A stretch of 29,880 nt of DNA from an uncultured Bacteroides sp. (GTDB taxonomy: Bacteria > Bacteroidota > Bacteroidia > Bacteroidales > Bacteroidaceae). Each line of letters begins with the position of its first letter. The stretch's first letter is position 1. This document shows positions 29,305 through 29,880 of this stretch, one piece after another. The notes beneath the pieces are model-generated. The model saw nothing but the letters and a program-made list of their open reading frames with translations, made no database searches and had not been told where the DNA came from. The stretch lies in contig NZ_URFY01000056.1 in NCBI RefSeq assembly GCF_900547205.1, forward strand, positions 1-29,880. Direction: 5' to 3'. Position numbers and translations under genes: made by a program.

Positions 29305-29739
29305 CTAATCATCTGATTTCTCATCTCTAGTCATTACTTCCTGATTGAACAAAAAATAAGAGAATATATCACCAGCCGTTGGTGTTATTTTCAAAAGACG
29401 ACTGCGATTGTCGTCGTTAGGAGACACGGTGACAGTCATTACGCTCTTTTCTATTGCAACATTGCTCCATTCACCAATAGCATATTCCCACTCTTTATTG
29501 TCTATACTAACGTCCTTGTTATCTTCAAAAACGTTCGAAAGCCAAAAGTTATTATAGTTCTTGCATTTGAACACATAGGTGCCACCGTCCACAGGAACAT
29601 GGATAACTCTTTCTTTGTCCATTTTCGCATCGGTTTTCCATTTCATTGGCTCCCAATCGCCATCTCTGCTTTCACAAAAGGAAAAAATAAAGATAGACAC
29701 AATTAGTGAAAATGGTAAATACAAAAATCTTTTTTTCAT
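29305..29739 (-). CDS. Lipoprotein with a BACON-like domain
   Basis: A 144-residue exported lipoprotein. The start chosen is the ATG at 29739, because it gives a good signal peptide (MKKRFLYLPFSLIVSIFIFS) with lipobox FSFC (C22); a start at 29796 would put 19 unusual residues before it. The mature part (about 50-135) looks like a single Ig-like BACON domain: VIHVPVDGGTYVFKCKN, then WSNVAIEKSVMTVTVSPNDD, SRLLKITPTAG and YFLFNQE. These domains normally bind mucin or glycans, or act as spacers on surface enzymes; this protein has nothing else. No promoter match is found before it, and 29797-29880 holds only AT-rich DNA. Confidence 0.72.
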   Translation of the reverse strand: MKKRFLYLPFSLIVSIFIFSFCESRDGDWEPMKWKTDAKMDKERVIHVPVDGGTYVFKCKNYNNFWLSNVFEDNKDVSIDNKEWEYAIGEWSNVAIEKSVMTVTVSPNDDNRSRLLKITPTAGDIFSYFLFNQEVMTRDEKSDD

Positions 29740-29880
29740 CGTATGATGAAAAACATTGCAGACGATAGTCATAAAAATGCGGAAGTTGTGTTTCATCTGA
29801 TTTCTTAGATTTTAATATTTAATTTATTCAAGTTTCGCAAGTTACTAAATGAGGTTCGTATAAGGACATAAAAAAAGCAT

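Overview
The window looks like a chromosomal segment of a gut Bacteroides. Most intergenic regions carry the Bacteroides-type -7 element TAnnTTTG, often with a TTTG or TTG about 19-21 bases upstream, and Shine-Dalgarno sequences are nearly absent. The gene families (NigD-like and BACON-like lipoproteins, HU-like/VapE pair, GH29 with F5/8C domains) are typical of the group. From memory, the order pfl - oxyR/dps - GH29 - men operon resembles B. thetaiotaomicron; that is recollection, not a search. Most of the window is core housekeeping DNA with a few accessory-looking islands.

Layout. 1-261: end of a possible upstream gene, a strong hairpin terminator and a tRNA-Ser(UGA) on the minus strand. 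448-3506: pflB-pflA operon (pyruvate formate-lyase and its radical-SAM activase), closed by a hairpin overlapping the pflA stop. 3609-5387: minus-strand ECF sigma factor followed by an apparent trans-membrane protein ending in an outer-membrane-type beta-barrel; divergent from a NigD-like lipoprotein (5552-6271), with four AAATGCA half-sites between them. 6383-8749: aquaporin Z, then oxyR divergent from dps with back-to-back promoters and a partial OxyR-like operator. 8854-10734: secreted GH29 alpha-L-fucosidase lipoprotein.

10832-17900 (minus): menaquinone operon in transcription order HAD-phosphatase/hotdog thioesterase fusion, menF, menD, menB, menC, menE. The hotdog half resembles DHNA-CoA thioesterase (YdiI/MenI), so the operon covers chorismate to DHNA apart from the MenH step. 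17986-22489: DUF488 protein, a cold-shock-domain plus RRM RNA-binding pair behind a long leader, a YoaP-type acetyltransferase, a DUF302 protein, a second GNAT acetyltransferase and the rRNA methyltransferase RlmF. 22579-25729: MscS channel, an orphan TnsA-like nuclease, a small two-helix membrane protein and a lipoprotein. 25875-26751: divergent HxlR regulator and NTF2/lumazine-binding-like protein sharing an operator-like palindrome. 26913-29208: divergent VapE-like ATPase and HU-like DNA-binding protein with three 23-bp tandem iterons between them, probably an element-derived module. 29305-29739: BACON-like lipoprotein.

The items most worth following are the iteron array in the VapE/HU module, the orphan TnsA-like nuclease with its palindrome-containing promoter, the HAD-MenI fusion heading the men operon, and the sigma factor / membrane-barrel pair. 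All functional calls come from reading motifs; no database search was run.
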